The position numbers were made by a program, and so were the translations under genes. A stretch of 59,795 nt of DNA from JBFGCM01 sp041581135 (GTDB taxonomy: Bacteria > Actinomycetota > Acidimicrobiia > Spongiisociales > UBA5794), in the NCBI GenBank assembly GCA_041581135.1, contig JBFGCM010000010.1:1-59795 (forward strand), written 5' to 3'. The notes beneath the pieces are model-generated. The model was not told the DNA's origin, made no database searches, and was given only the letters and a program-made list of their open reading frames with translations. This document shows, piece by piece, positions 49,219 to 59,795 of the stretch. Every line of letters starts with the position of its first letter. The first letter of the stretch is position 1.

Positions 49219-50810
49219 CGTGTGCCCCCCATGAGCACCTCGAAGGCCTCAGGGTCACTGCTGCGCTCCGCCGCAAGCTTGTAGGCGACCCGACCGCTCT
49301 TGACCAGATCCGCCAGCGCAGAATCCATTGTCTGCATGCCGTACTTGGCCCCGGCCTGCATGGAGCTGAAGATCTGGTGCACCTTGCCCTCACGGATGAG
49401 GTTGCGAATGGCCGACGTGGCCACCATCACCTCGACCGCGGCGGCCCGGCCCTTGCCGTCCTTGGTCGGCAGGAGCTGCTGGGAGATCACCATCTGGATC
49501 GAGCTGGCCAGCTGGACTCGCACCTGCTGCTGCTGGTGGCTCGGAAACACGTCGATCATGCGTTCCACCGACGACGGCGCGTCCTGGGTGTGCAGGGTGG
49601 CGAACACGAGGTGACCGGTCTCCGCCGCAGTGATCGCGGTGGAGATCGTCTCCAGGTCGCGCATCTCGCCGACCAGGATCACATCGGGATCCTGCCGCAG
49701 GGCGTGCTTCAGCGCGCTGGCGAAGGAGAGCGTGTCGGCTCCGACCTCTCGCTGGTTGACGATGGCCGCCTTGTGCTTGTGCATGAACTCGATGGGATCC
49801 TCGACCGTCATGATGTGATCGTTGCGAGTGCGGTTGATGAGGTCGACGATCGAGGCGAGCGTGGTCGACTTGCCCGACCCGGTGGGACCGGTGACGAGCA
49901 CCATTCCCCGGCTCAGGCTGGCGCAATCGCTCACCACTGCCGGCATGTTCAGCGTGTCCAGTGGGACGATCTCGTTGGGGATCGCTCGCATCACTGCGCC
50001 GACAGAGTCCCTCTGGAAGAACACGTTGACGCGGAACCGACCGCGCCCGGGCAAGGGATGGCTGCAGTCCAGCTCCCGTGCTTCCTCGAGTTGCTCCCGT
50101 TGCCGCGTGGTGAGGATGCCGTAGATGAGGGTTCGGAGCGTGGCGGGCTTGAGGATGCCGAACTGCTCCAATCCCACCAGCGAGCCGTTGACCCGCACCT
50201 GCGGCGCAGAGCCGGCGGTCATGTGCAGATCGGAACCACCCTTGTCGAGCAGCTCGTTGAGCAGGTCGTTGACGTGGAAGCGCTCGCCGGTGTGGAGCGA
50301 GTCTTCGATGGCCTCCGCCACCGCCGCCTTGTTGAGCGGACCCCCGTCTGAGTCCTGTGCCCCCTGTTCGACCCCCACGTAGGCAGTCTGCAGCGCGGCA
50401 ACCAACGCCGTCCTGTGGACGAGGGCCGGCGCGACTTCGCCGCCAAGAGCCTTGCGCAGCAGCCCCAGCTTCTCTTCGTTGAAGGGATCGGGTACCGCCA
50501 CGACCACCGTCCCCGCTTCGTTGATCGACAACGGCATGGCCTCGAGCTTCCTGGCGAACTTCTCGTCGAGGCGACGGAGGGCGGCGGGATCGGGCGACGT
50601 GTCGACCGGATCGAAGAACTCGAGATCGAGGTGCTGGGCCACGGTCCGCAAGACGTCTTGCTCCCGCACCTGTCCCGCATCGATGAGGACGCGGGCAAGC
50701 GGTTGGCCACTTGCCTCGGCCGTCCCGATGTGCACCTCGAGCGCGTCCTTGGTCAGGAGTCGATTGTCGACCAGCAACTGTCCGAGCTGGCGGGCGACCT
50801 TGTTCATCAT
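49215..50810 (-). CDS. pilT: PilT retraction ATPase with extra N-terminal MshEN-like domain
   Basis: A 531-aa hexameric ATPase, about 170 residues longer than usual PilT. The C-terminal part is a complete PilT: Walker A GPTGSGKSTT (K314), TVEDPIEF, HLVFATLHT and the PilT mark AIRNLIREGK. Residues 1-150 resemble the MshEN (GspE N-terminal) domain found on extension ATPases (LGQLLVDNRLLTKDALEVH, LARVLIDAGQVREQDVL). Some glycines of the c-di-GMP motif are replaced, so binding is uncertain. There is no C-terminal zinc motif, unlike PilB. The ATG at 50810 follows pilB by 31 nt. Confidence 0.92.
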   Translation of the reverse strand: MMNKVARQLGQLLVDNRLLTKDALEVHIGTAEASGQPLARVLIDAGQVREQDVLRTVAQHLDLEFFDPVDTSPDPAALRRLDEKFARKLEAMPLSINEAGTVVVAVPDPFNEEKLGLLRKALGGEVAPALVHRTALVAALQTAYVGVEQGAQDSDGGPLNKAAVAEAIEDSLHTGERFHVNDLLNELLDKGGSDLHMTAGSAPQVRVNGSLVGLEQFGILKPATLRTLIYGILTTRQREQLEEARELDCSHPLPGRGRFRVNVFFQRDSVGAVMRAIPNEIVPLDTLNMPAVVSDCASLSRGMVLVTGPTGSGKSTTLASIVDLINRTRNDHIMTVEDPIEFMHKHKAAIVNQREVGADTLSFASALKHALRQDPDVILVGEMRDLETISTAITAAETGHLVFATLHTQDAPSSVERMIDVFPSHQQQQVRVQLASSIQMVISQQLLPTKDGKGRAAAVEVMVATSAIRNLIREGKVHQIFSSMQAGAKYGMQTMDSALADLVKSGRVAYKLAAERSSDPEAFEVLMGGTR

Positions 50811-50841
50811 TCGTCCTTGATTACTTGCACGACTTGGGTAC

Positions 50842-52518
50842 TCAGGCGACGACTCGGAAGATCTCTTCGATGGACGTCAAGCCCATCTTCACCTTGGCGA
50901 ACCCGTCGGCTCGAAGGGTCTGCATTCCTTGCTCGATGGCGACCTTCTTGATCTGTTCGGATGATGCCCGCTCCACCGTCATTCGCTGGATCTCCTCGGT
51001 GACGAGCATCACCTCGTTGACGGCGACTCGGCCCTTGTAACCCGTGTTGGAGCAGATCTTGCATCCCTCGGCTCGATAGAGCTCGGGCGTGCCGTCGGAA
51101 GCCTCGAAGTCCCACTCGATGCGCTCCAGCGCATTGCGCTCGGGGGTGTAGCGCACCTTGCACTTGTCACAGAGTTTGCGAGCCAGACGCTGTCCGAGGA
51201 CGCAGTCGATCGCCGAGCTGACGAGGAACGGCTCGACACCCATGTCGGTGAGTCGCCCGATGCTCGAGGGAGCGTCGTTGGTGTGCAGGGTGGACAGCAC
51301 GAGGTGACCGGTGAGGGCGGCTTCAACGGCGATCTGGGCGGTCTCGACGTCACGAATCTCACCGATGAGGACCACGTCGGGGTCGGAACGCAGGATCGAC
51401 TTGAGCGCCGTGGCGAAGAGCAGCCCGGCCTTCCGATTCACCTGCACCTGGGTGAGGCCGTCGAGGCGATACTCGACCGGATCCTCCACGGTGATGATGT
51501 TCACATGCGGCTCGTTGAGTATGTCGAGCGTGGAGTACAGCGTGGTGGTCTTTCCAGATCCGGTGGGGCCCGTCACCAGGATCGCACCGTAGGGCTTCGT
51601 GTAGGAGCTGCGGAACCGCTCGAGGTTGTAGTCCAGGAACCCCAGATCGTCCAGCGTCGCCACGCCACCGCTCTTGTCGAGGATACGCATGACCACCTTC
51701 TCGCCGTAGATCGACGGCAGCGTCGCGATGCGAAGGTCGACCGCCCGGCCCGACACTCGGAGGCTCACGCGCCCGTCCTGCGGCACACGACGCTCGGCGA
51801 TGTTCAGCTCGGCCATGATCTTGATACGGCTGACCACCGCATTGGCGATGGTGCGGGGTGTGGTCATGACCTCGTGGAGCACACCGTCGATACGGAATCG
51901 CACCCGCAGGTCACGCTCACCCGGCTCGATGTGGATGTCCGACGCCCGTTCGTTGACGGCTCGACTGATGATGGTGTTCATCAGCTTGACGACGGGGGCC
52001 TCATCGGCGGCCACCTCCAGCCCACCGAGGTCGGTCTCTTCGTCCTCACCCGCGGCGAGTTCGGCCAGGTCGCTGACCGACTCGTCGAACCGCGACATCT
52101 TGGAGATGGATTCCTCGAGGTCACTCCGGGTGGCTACTCGTGGTGAGATCTCCATCCCCGACACCGCTCGCATGTCATCGACGGCGATGACGTTCGCCGG
52201 GTCGGCCATGGCCACGACGAGCCTGCCGTCGTCGAATCCGATGGGCAGCGCGGTGTACCGCTCCTGTAGGTATTCCGGTACGGCGGCGACGGCTGCGGGG
52301 TCGATCGTGACTTCGTTGAGATCGACATAATCGATGCCGATCTGGCGGGCCAGCGTCTTGACGAGGTCGGCTTCCTTGACCAAGCCTTCTTCGAGGAGGA
52401 CGCGGCCGAGCGGCAATCCCGACTCCGCCTGTGCATTGATGGCCTGGTCGAGCTGCTCGTTGGTGAGCAGTCCCTCCTCGAGGAGCATCGAGCCCAGATG
52501 GCGGGCATCGCTCGTCAC
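50842..52518 (-). CDS. pilB: PilB extension ATPase with MshEN domain
   Basis: A 558-aa hexameric ATPase powering pilus extension. The N-terminal MshEN domain (1-150) begins HLGSMLLEEGLLTNEQL and continues LGRVLLEEGLVKEADL, close to the motif known to bind c-di-GMP. The core has Walker A GPTGSGKTTT (K323), TVEDPVEY, HLVLSTLHTNDA, and a C-terminal zinc module (CDKC and CKIC). Start is GTG at 52518 with AGGAGG 7 nt upstream. It is the first gene of the pil cluster. Confidence 0.95.
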   Translation of the reverse strand: MTSDARHLGSMLLEEGLLTNEQLDQAINAQAESGLPLGRVLLEEGLVKEADLVKTLARQIGIDYVDLNEVTIDPAAVAAVPEYLQERYTALPIGFDDGRLVVAMADPANVIAVDDMRAVSGMEISPRVATRSDLEESISKMSRFDESVSDLAELAAGEDEETDLGGLEVAADEAPVVKLMNTIISRAVNERASDIHIEPGERDLRVRFRIDGVLHEVMTTPRTIANAVVSRIKIMAELNIAERRVPQDGRVSLRVSGRAVDLRIATLPSIYGEKVVMRILDKSGGVATLDDLGFLDYNLERFRSSYTKPYGAILVTGPTGSGKTTTLYSTLDILNEPHVNIITVEDPVEYRLDGLTQVQVNRKAGLLFATALKSILRSDPDVVLIGEIRDVETAQIAVEAALTGHLVLSTLHTNDAPSSIGRLTDMGVEPFLVSSAIDCVLGQRLARKLCDKCKVRYTPERNALERIEWDFEASDGTPELYRAEGCKICSNTGYKGRVAVNEVMLVTEEIQRMTVERASSEQIKKVAIEQGMQTLRADGFAKVKMGLTSIEEIFRVVA

Positions 52519-52625
52519 GTTGTGCCTCCTCTCGGGTTCCGGGCTTTCCGGCGCACGAGCGAAGTAACGGCACGCTCAGTAGTTGTCTTGAGACTTTCCG
52601 TGCTCTCGGAGAGGGCTGTCCGGGC

Positions 52626-53447
52626 TCACGTTTCGGCGTCGTGGGCGCCCAACGCGGCGTACATGGCGTCGACGTCCGCAGTGCGGTCCAGCCAAAGCTC
52701 GAACGACGCCGCTGCCTGCCCGATGAGCATGTCGATGGGGCCGGCTATGCGCAGTTGACGTGAATAGGCATCCTGTAGCGCCGGAGAGTCACCGCTCCCG
52801 TACGCCATCTCGAACAAGCCGCCGGCCCGGGCGACGAGGCCGGAGGGCAGCCGCTCCCCCTGCATCCCCAACGGCGTTGCATTCACCACGATGGCGCCGG
52901 CCGGAACTGGGTCGAGGTCGCCCCATGGGATCACCGACACTGCGTGCATCCCCAGCTGCTCCACCAGACGGTTCGCCCGCTCGGACCGCCGGGCGCTGAT
53001 CATCACTCGTTCGCTGCGACCCTCGGTGGCCAGGAGTGCGGCTGCCGCTGCTCCTCCGGCGCCCAGCACCAGGACCGGCGCCGACCACTGCAACCCCGCC
53101 CGCTCCCAGGCAAACCGCACGCCGTCGATATCGGTGTTGGCTCCACCAACGCGACCGTCGTCACGCACCAACGTGTTGACGGCACCCACCCGTCCGGCGC
53201 TGCCGAGGTGGCGGTCCACCAGATCCCACGCCAATCGCTTGTGGGACATCGTGACGTTGGCACCCGTGAGGATCCCCTGCCGCACCTCGGCCACCGCCTG
53301 CGTCATGCCCGCGGTGTCCACCCGGCGGGCCTCGTAGATGCCATCGACACCCGCACTGCGCAAAGCGGCGGCCTGAATCCGGGGCGACAAGGAATGCTCG
53401 ACCGGATCGCCGAGCACGGCGAAGCGGAGTCGTGGCGACGCGTTCAG
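52626..53447 (-). CDS. aroE: Shikimate dehydrogenase
   Basis: A 273-aa NADP enzyme of the shikimate pathway. Substrate site GDPVEHSLSPRIQ, NVTMSHKRLAWD with the catalytic Lys, NTDIDGVRFA and the nucleotide motif VLGAGGAAAAAL. The first strand needs RFAVLGDP, so a GTG at 53417 would truncate it. The only upstream option is CTG at 53447, overlapping the mltG stop (CTGA), with GAGGGAG about 10 nt before it. This repeats the CTGA arrangement seen for the methyltransferase after rplT. The other two aro genes lie beyond the pilus cluster. Confidence 0.92.
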   Translation of the reverse strand: MNASPRLRFAVLGDPVEHSLSPRIQAAALRSAGVDGIYEARRVDTAGMTQAVAEVRQGILTGANVTMSHKRLAWDLVDRHLGSAGRVGAVNTLVRDDGRVGGANTDIDGVRFAWERAGLQWSAPVLVLGAGGAAAAALLATEGRSERVMISARRSERANRLVEQLGMHAVSVIPWGDLDPVPAGAIVVNATPLGMQGERLPSGLVARAGGLFEMAYGSGDSPALQDAYSRQLRIAGPIDMLIGQAAASFELWLDRTADVDAMYAALGAHDAET

Positions 53448-54550
53448 GAGCCGATGACTCCCTCGGCACGTGCCTTGGCCACTCGGGCGTTGTGCTCCTC
53501 GAGCGTGGCGCTGAACCCGTGGGCCCCCGACGGATCCACCAGCACGTAGTACAGGTAATCGGTCTCAGCCGGGTTCGCCGCCGCATCCAGGGAGGCCACC
53601 CCCACGCCGGCGATCGGCGTCGGGGGAAGGCCGGTGACGTAGTACGTGTTCCAGTCCGAAGGGAACTCCTTGTCGGAGTTGGTCAACTGGCCGTCGTACT
53701 CGTCCCCCAAGGCATAGATGATGGTGGCGTCGATCTGCAGTGCCATGCCGAGGCCGAGGCGGTTGTAGATGACGCTGGCGATCAGGGGGCGGTCCTCGTC
53801 CAGCTTGGCCTCCGCTTCGATGAGCGAAGCGATGATGATGGCTTCGTAACGGGTGACGCCGAACTGCTCGACCCGGCTCCAATCGATGGCCTCCACCTTG
53901 TCTTCCATCGTCGAGGCCATCCTCTGCAGGATCTCAGCGGGTGTGGCGTCGGCGAGGTACTCGTAGGTGTTGGGGAAGAGGAGACCCTCCCAGTCCTCCA
54001 AGCTGGCGGGGGCCGTCGAGCGCAGCGCCGTGGTCACGGAACCGTCGGTGAGCGCCACAGCGAACTCATCCGCCGAGTAGAGCGTCTCCTCAGCGAGAGA
54101 ATCGAGCGTCTCGCGCACGGTGAGCCCTTCGATGGTGGTCACCCGGTAGGTTTCCGCCGGGGCCTGCGGCCGGGTCAGGGCAACGATGATGTCCTCCATC
54201 GCGGTGCCGCTCACCAGTGTGTGGGAACCGGCGCGTAGGTCGCCGGCCGCGTTGACGTCCCGCACCGCGCGTTCGAACTCACTGGCGCTCGCGATGAGCC
54301 CCGCTTCTTCCAGGATGCCGCCGATGGTGCGCGCCGATGCCCCATCGGGGATGTCGATGGTCACCGCGACACCGGGCGGTCGCAGCGTGTTGTCGTTGCC
54401 GACTGAGCTGCCCAACGACGAAGCCGCCACATAGAGGCCGAGTGCGATCAGTGCGACCACGGCGATCACGGCCACCACGGCCAGCACACGCTTGCCGGCC
54501 GACGGTGGGGGTGGCACCGGCGTCGGGGTATACGTCTGAACTTGCATCAC
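53444..54550 (-). CDS. mltG: Endolytic transglycosylase MltG
   Basis: A 368-aa membrane-anchored enzyme cutting nascent glycan strands. A Pro-rich cytoplasmic tail (1-18) is followed by one TM helix (about 20-43), a LysM-like part, and the catalytic YceG domain with E245 in ASLIEAEA. VIYNRLGLGMALQIDATIIYALG and NTYYVTGLPPTPIAGVG are family marks. Start is GTG at 54550 (GTGA with ruvX) or ATG at 54547 (TGATG). Confidence 0.94.
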   Translation of the reverse strand: MMQVQTYTPTPVPPPPSAGKRVLAVVAVIAVVALIALGLYVAASSLGSSVGNDNTLRPPGVAVTIDIPDGASARTIGGILEEAGLIASASEFERAVRDVNAAGDLRAGSHTLVSGTAMEDIIVALTRPQAPAETYRVTTIEGLTVRETLDSLAEETLYSADEFAVALTDGSVTTALRSTAPASLEDWEGLLFPNTYEYLADATPAEILQRMASTMEDKVEAIDWSRVEQFGVTRYEAIIIASLIEAEAKLDEDRPLIASVIYNRLGLGMALQIDATIIYALGDEYDGQLTNSDKEFPSDWNTYYVTGLPPTPIAGVGVASLDAAANPAETDYLYYVLVDPSGAHGFSATLEEHNARVAKARAEGVIGS

Positions 54551-54982
54551 TCACGCCGGCGGGCGTCGAGATGACCTTGGAGCATCACTGCCGCCGCAAC
54601 CTTGTCCTTCGTCTGGCGGCGCCTGCTGCGCCGCATCCCGCCCTCGATGAGGGCGTCCTCCGCTACGACCGTCGAGTACCGCTCGTCGGCGAACTCCACA
54701 GCCAGCCCGGTGGCTTCGGCCACCCACCGTCCGAATCGTCGGGCTTCCGCCGCTGCCGGTCCTTCCTCGCCGGCCAGTGTCGTCGGCAGCCCGACCACGA
54801 TGGTGCTGATGTCGAGTTCGGAGCAGAGCTCCCGCAGCCTGGCGGCGACGGCTTCCCGCTTCCGATCGATCACCGTATGGGGCGTGGCGATGATACCGAG
54901 TTCGTCGGATATCGCGACGCCGATACGCCGTTCGCCCGGATCGAGGCCCAGGTAGCGCCCGGACCGATCGCCGTGACCAACC

Positions 54983-54990
<8 letters not shown>
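54547..54990 (-). CDS. ruvX: RuvX/YqgF Holliday junction resolvase-like nuclease
   Basis: A 147-aa RNase H-fold protein involved in pre-16S 5' processing or junction resolution. LGLDPGERRIGVAISDE, VVGLPTTLAGEEGP, DERYSTVVAE and the closing KDKVAAAVMLQGHLD carry the catalytic Asp/Glu residues. The proposed start is TTG at 54990, overlapping alaS by 8 bases, the only start codon close to the first strand; the longer frame lies inside alaS. No SD, so coupling is likely. Confidence 0.9.
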
Positions 54991-57619
<2,629 letters not shown>

Positions 57620-57680
57620 GAGCCGAGGAGGTTAGTCCCGGCCCGGGAGCGCTCCGAGAGGGAACCGCCGCCCGAACCGT

Positions 57681-57872
57681 TCAGGTCGGGTCGGTTGGTG
57701 CCACGGCCTCGCCGGCTGCCTCCAGCACGTCGGCAAGGCTGCGGACCGACGCCCGCGCCATGTTGCGGCCGGTGAGCCGCTCTCGCATACGGCGAAGCCG
57801 GGTCGCCAGGTAGGCGCCGGCGCCGACCATGGAGAGGGCACCGACGAGGAACCAGCGAATCCTCACGAGCAT
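57681..57872 (-). CDS. Small conserved-type membrane protein between rarA and alaS
   Basis: A 63-aa protein with one N-terminal TM helix (RIRWFLVGALSMVGAGAYLA, about 4-23), a basic stretch RLRRMRERL, then an amphipathic C-terminal helix. Small proteins of this form sit just upstream of alaS in many actinobacteria (I think of DUF6167, but cannot verify). Function unknown. The ATG at 57872 lies 14 nt past the rarA stop, so they are cotranscribed. Confidence 0.7.
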   Translation of the reverse strand: MLVRIRWFLVGALSMVGAGAYLATRLRRMRERLTGRNMARASVRSLADVLEAAGEAVAPTDPT

Positions 57873-57886
57873 GCCGCGAGCGTAGT

Positions 57887-59218
57887 TCAGCCGTCGCCGT
57901 CGCGCCTACGCCCCATGCGCTCGTCGATGTGCTCCAATCGGTCGGCCAGCTCGGCCTCGTGACCGACGCGCTTGGGCCGGTAGAACACGGCACCCCGCAG
58001 CTCGTCGGGGAGGTAGTCCTGCGGCACCATGCCATCGGGCGCGTCGTGCGGGTAGCGATACCCCACCCCGTAGCCGAGCTCACGCTCACCGGCGAACGAT
58101 GCCGAACGCAACGGTGCCGGAACCTCGGCGGCCGGGCTCTGCGCCACGGCGGCGCGTGCCGCCTCCATGGCCCGATAGATCGAGTTCGACTTGGGAGCGA
58201 GGGCGAGGTAGACCGCGGCGTGGGACAGCGCGAACGCCGCCTCGGGCAACCCGACGACTCGCAGCGCCTGGAAGGCGTCGTTGGCTACTCCCAGTGCCGT
58301 GTGATCGGCCAGGCCGATGTCCTCCGACGCCAGGATGATCATCCGCCTGGCGATGAACTCAGGATCCTCTCCTGCCTCCAGCATCGTGTGCAGCCAGTAG
58401 AGGGCGGCATCCGGGTCGGACCCCCGCATCGACTTGATGAAGGCCGAGATGATGTCGTAGTGCTGGTCGCCCTTCTTGTCGTAGCGGATGATGCGGCGCT
58501 GCAAGGCCTCTTCGATCTCGGCCAGGCCGATCTCCTCTCGGTCACGCCCTTCGGCGATGATGGCGCTCATCTCCAACGCGTTGAGCGCCAGCCGGGCGTC
58601 GCCGCCGACGCGCCCCGCAAGCGCTTCCTTGGCGTCGTCTGCGAGGGCGGCACCGCCGAGCCCGGGCAACGCCCTGTCGATCAGCACGACGATGTCCTCG
58701 GGTGCCAGCTTCTCGGTGCGAAACAACGTGCTGCGGCTGATGAGCGGCGAGTTGACCTCGAAGAACGGGTTCTCGGTGGTGGCCCCCACCAGGATCACCT
58801 GACCGGTCTCCACGCCCGGTAGCAAGGCATCCTGCTGCGCCTTGGTGAAGCGGTGGATCTCGTCCAGGAACAGCACGGTGCGTCGCTCGTCGGTCTCGAG
58901 TCGGTGCTTTGCCGTCGCCAGCACCTCGCGCACGTCCTTCACGCCCGCGGACGTCGCCGACAGCTGCTCGAACGCCGCGTCGGATGCGGATGCCACCAAG
59001 CGCGCCAGCGTGGTCTTCCCGGTGCCCGGCGGCCCCCACAGGATCATGGAGATGGGACGGCCCGCCTCGACCATGGTGCGGAACGCCGCGCCCGGAGCCA
59101 GCAGGTGTGCCTGCCCGACCACCTCATCGAGTGTCTGGGGCCGCATGCGGGCCGGCAGCGGCTCGGCGCGGCGGCGCCGCTCGGCGCGCTCGCCGGCGAA
59201 GAGGTCCTCGGTGGTCAT
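57887..59218 (-). CDS. rarA: Replication-associated recombination protein A (RarA/MgsA)
   Basis: A 443-aa AAA+ ATPase of the WRNIP1/Mgs1 group acting at stalled forks. Walker A GPPGTGKTT (62-70), Walker B LFLDEIHRF, sensor 1 GATTENP and arginine finger region SRSTLF are intact. The C-terminal tetramerisation domain contains KGDQHYDIISAFIKSMRGSDPDAALYW and ILASEDIGLAD. The ATG at 59218 lies 3 nt after the aspS stop. Confidence 0.96.
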   Translation of the reverse strand: MTTEDLFAGERAERRRRAEPLPARMRPQTLDEVVGQAHLLAPGAAFRTMVEAGRPISMILWGPPGTGKTTLARLVASASDAAFEQLSATSAGVKDVREVLATAKHRLETDERRTVLFLDEIHRFTKAQQDALLPGVETGQVILVGATTENPFFEVNSPLISRSTLFRTEKLAPEDIVVLIDRALPGLGGAALADDAKEALAGRVGGDARLALNALEMSAIIAEGRDREEIGLAEIEEALQRRIIRYDKKGDQHYDIISAFIKSMRGSDPDAALYWLHTMLEAGEDPEFIARRMIILASEDIGLADHTALGVANDAFQALRVVGLPEAAFALSHAAVYLALAPKSNSIYRAMEAARAAVAQSPAAEVPAPLRSASFAGERELGYGVGYRYPHDAPDGMVPQDYLPDELRGAVFYRPKRVGHEAELADRLEHIDERMGRRRDGDG

Positions 59219-59221
59219 GGC

Positions 59222-59795
59222 TCAGTCCGGCTCGTCGTCGAGCACGTTCGGGGCCAGCCGCAGGCCGACCTCGTCCAACTGGGTGGTCTCGACCCGCGCC
59301 GGCGAACCCGTCAGCGGGTCGGCACCGGTCTGCGTCTTGGGGAACGGGATCACCTCGCGGATGTTGGGCTCGTCCTGGATGATCGACACCAAACGGTCGA
59401 TGCCGATGGCAAACCCTGCATGGGGGGGAGTCCCGTATCGCAGCGCCCGGATGAACCAGCCGAACTGGCGCTCTGCCATCTCGGGGGAGATCCCCATGAT
59501 CTCGAAGACCTCCGCCTGGATGGCCGGATCGTGGATTCGCACGCTCCCCGAGCCGAGCTCGGCGCCGTTCAGTACCAGGTCGTAGGCCTTCGCCAACGCC
59601 TCGCCGGGCCGCTCACGCAGCTCCGTGACGTCCTGGGGTGACGTGAAGGGATGGTGCTTCGCCAGCATGTCCCCTTCGGCGGTCACCTCGAACACGGGAA
59701 AGTCCACGACGAAGAGGAACCGCAACTCGTCGTGTCCCTCGGGCTGGCCGAGGTCGAGCCGCAGTTGGCCGAGCACGGTCGCCACCACCTGGGGC
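59222..59795 (-). CDS. aspS: Aspartyl-tRNA synthetase, C-terminal part (cut by the window end)
   Basis: The last ~190 residues of a class IIb synthetase; the start lies beyond 59795. FLFVVDFPVFE and KHHPFTSP mark the bacterial-type AspRS, followed by YDLVLNGAELGSGSVRIHDP and motif 3, FAIGIDRLV. Whether it is the discriminating or the Asp/Asn non-discriminating form cannot be told from this part. Confidence 0.95.
   Translation of the reverse strand, partial: PQVVATVLGQLRLDLGQPEGHDELRFLFVVDFPVFEVTAEGDMLAKHHPFTSPQDVTELRERPGEALAKAYDLVLNGAELGSGSVRIHDPAIQAEVFEIMGISPEMAERQFGWFIRALRYGTPPHAGFAIGIDRLVSIIQDEPNIREVIPFPKTQTGADPLTGSPARVETTQLDEVGLRLAPNVLDDEPD

Noticed and set aside
52519..52625. c-di-GMP riboswitch upstream of pilB
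   Set aside because: The region can fold (GCACG/CGTGC stem), but the conserved GEMM sequence blocks are absent. A poor promoter (AAGACA-17-TACTTC) is the only other thing seen.

Overview
The window is a dense, GC-rich stretch of a bacterial chromosome. It most likely comes from a deep-branching high-GC actinobacterium (Acidimicrobiia-like); this placement is my inference, not a database result. Supporting signs are an actinobacterial-type integration host factor (mihF) beside gmk and rpoZ, a PriA that has lost its ATPase motifs, an SD-overlapping PyrR element, a fused shikimate kinase/dehydroquinate synthase, widespread 4-base ATGA/GTGA gene overlaps, and the type of 16S 5' end. I see no mobile elements, CRISPR arrays or tRNAs.

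Layout. Positions 1-411 hold the 5' end of a 16S rRNA gene (minus strand), followed by its leader and a near-consensus promoter. At 806-2655 (plus) lie a persulfide-dioxygenase-like MBL/rhodanese protein and a nitrobindin-like protein. At 2726-7106 (minus) are a secreted DUF839/PhoX-like protein, an ATP-grasp protein, a 58-aa membrane protein and tyrS. A lipoprotein class A PBP with PASTA domains (plus) follows. Next comes a minus-strand block: infC-rpmI-rplT-rRNA methyltransferase, then a pheST attenuator with a Phe-rich leader peptide, pheS-pheT-argF-mpg. Upstream of infC lies the FMN-riboswitch-controlled riboflavin operon ribD-ribE-ribBA-ribH, then a GGDEF response regulator and rpe. ppk2 (plus) separates this from the next block.

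From 43303 down to 22909 (minus) almost every gene overlaps or nearly touches the next: aroC-aroKB-pepQ-efp-nusB, then a PyrR RNA element and leader ORF, then pyrR-pyrB-pyrC-carA-carB-pyrD-pyrF-mihF-gmk-rpoZ-coaBC-priA-def-fmt-rsmB. This couples chorismate and UMP synthesis with nucleotide, CoA and translation-start functions. A strong terminator at 43325-43365 separates it from a type IV pilus cluster (pilB-pilT-pilC-pilA-pilD-pilM-pilN-pilO-pilP). That cluster sits downstream of aspS-rarA-(small membrane protein)-alaS-ruvX-mltG-aroE.

The most interesting content is regulatory. There is a classical ribosome-mediated attenuator at pheST with an apparently leaderless leader peptide. A PyrR element covers the ribosome-binding site of a 33-codon leader ORF that runs into pyrR. 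The FMN riboswitch P1 stem contains the ribD Shine-Dalgarno. infC starts with ATC and has a terminator hairpin in its leader. Two genes (the rRNA methyltransferase and aroE) seem to start with CTG in CTGA overlaps. PilT carries an extra N-terminal MshEN-like domain.
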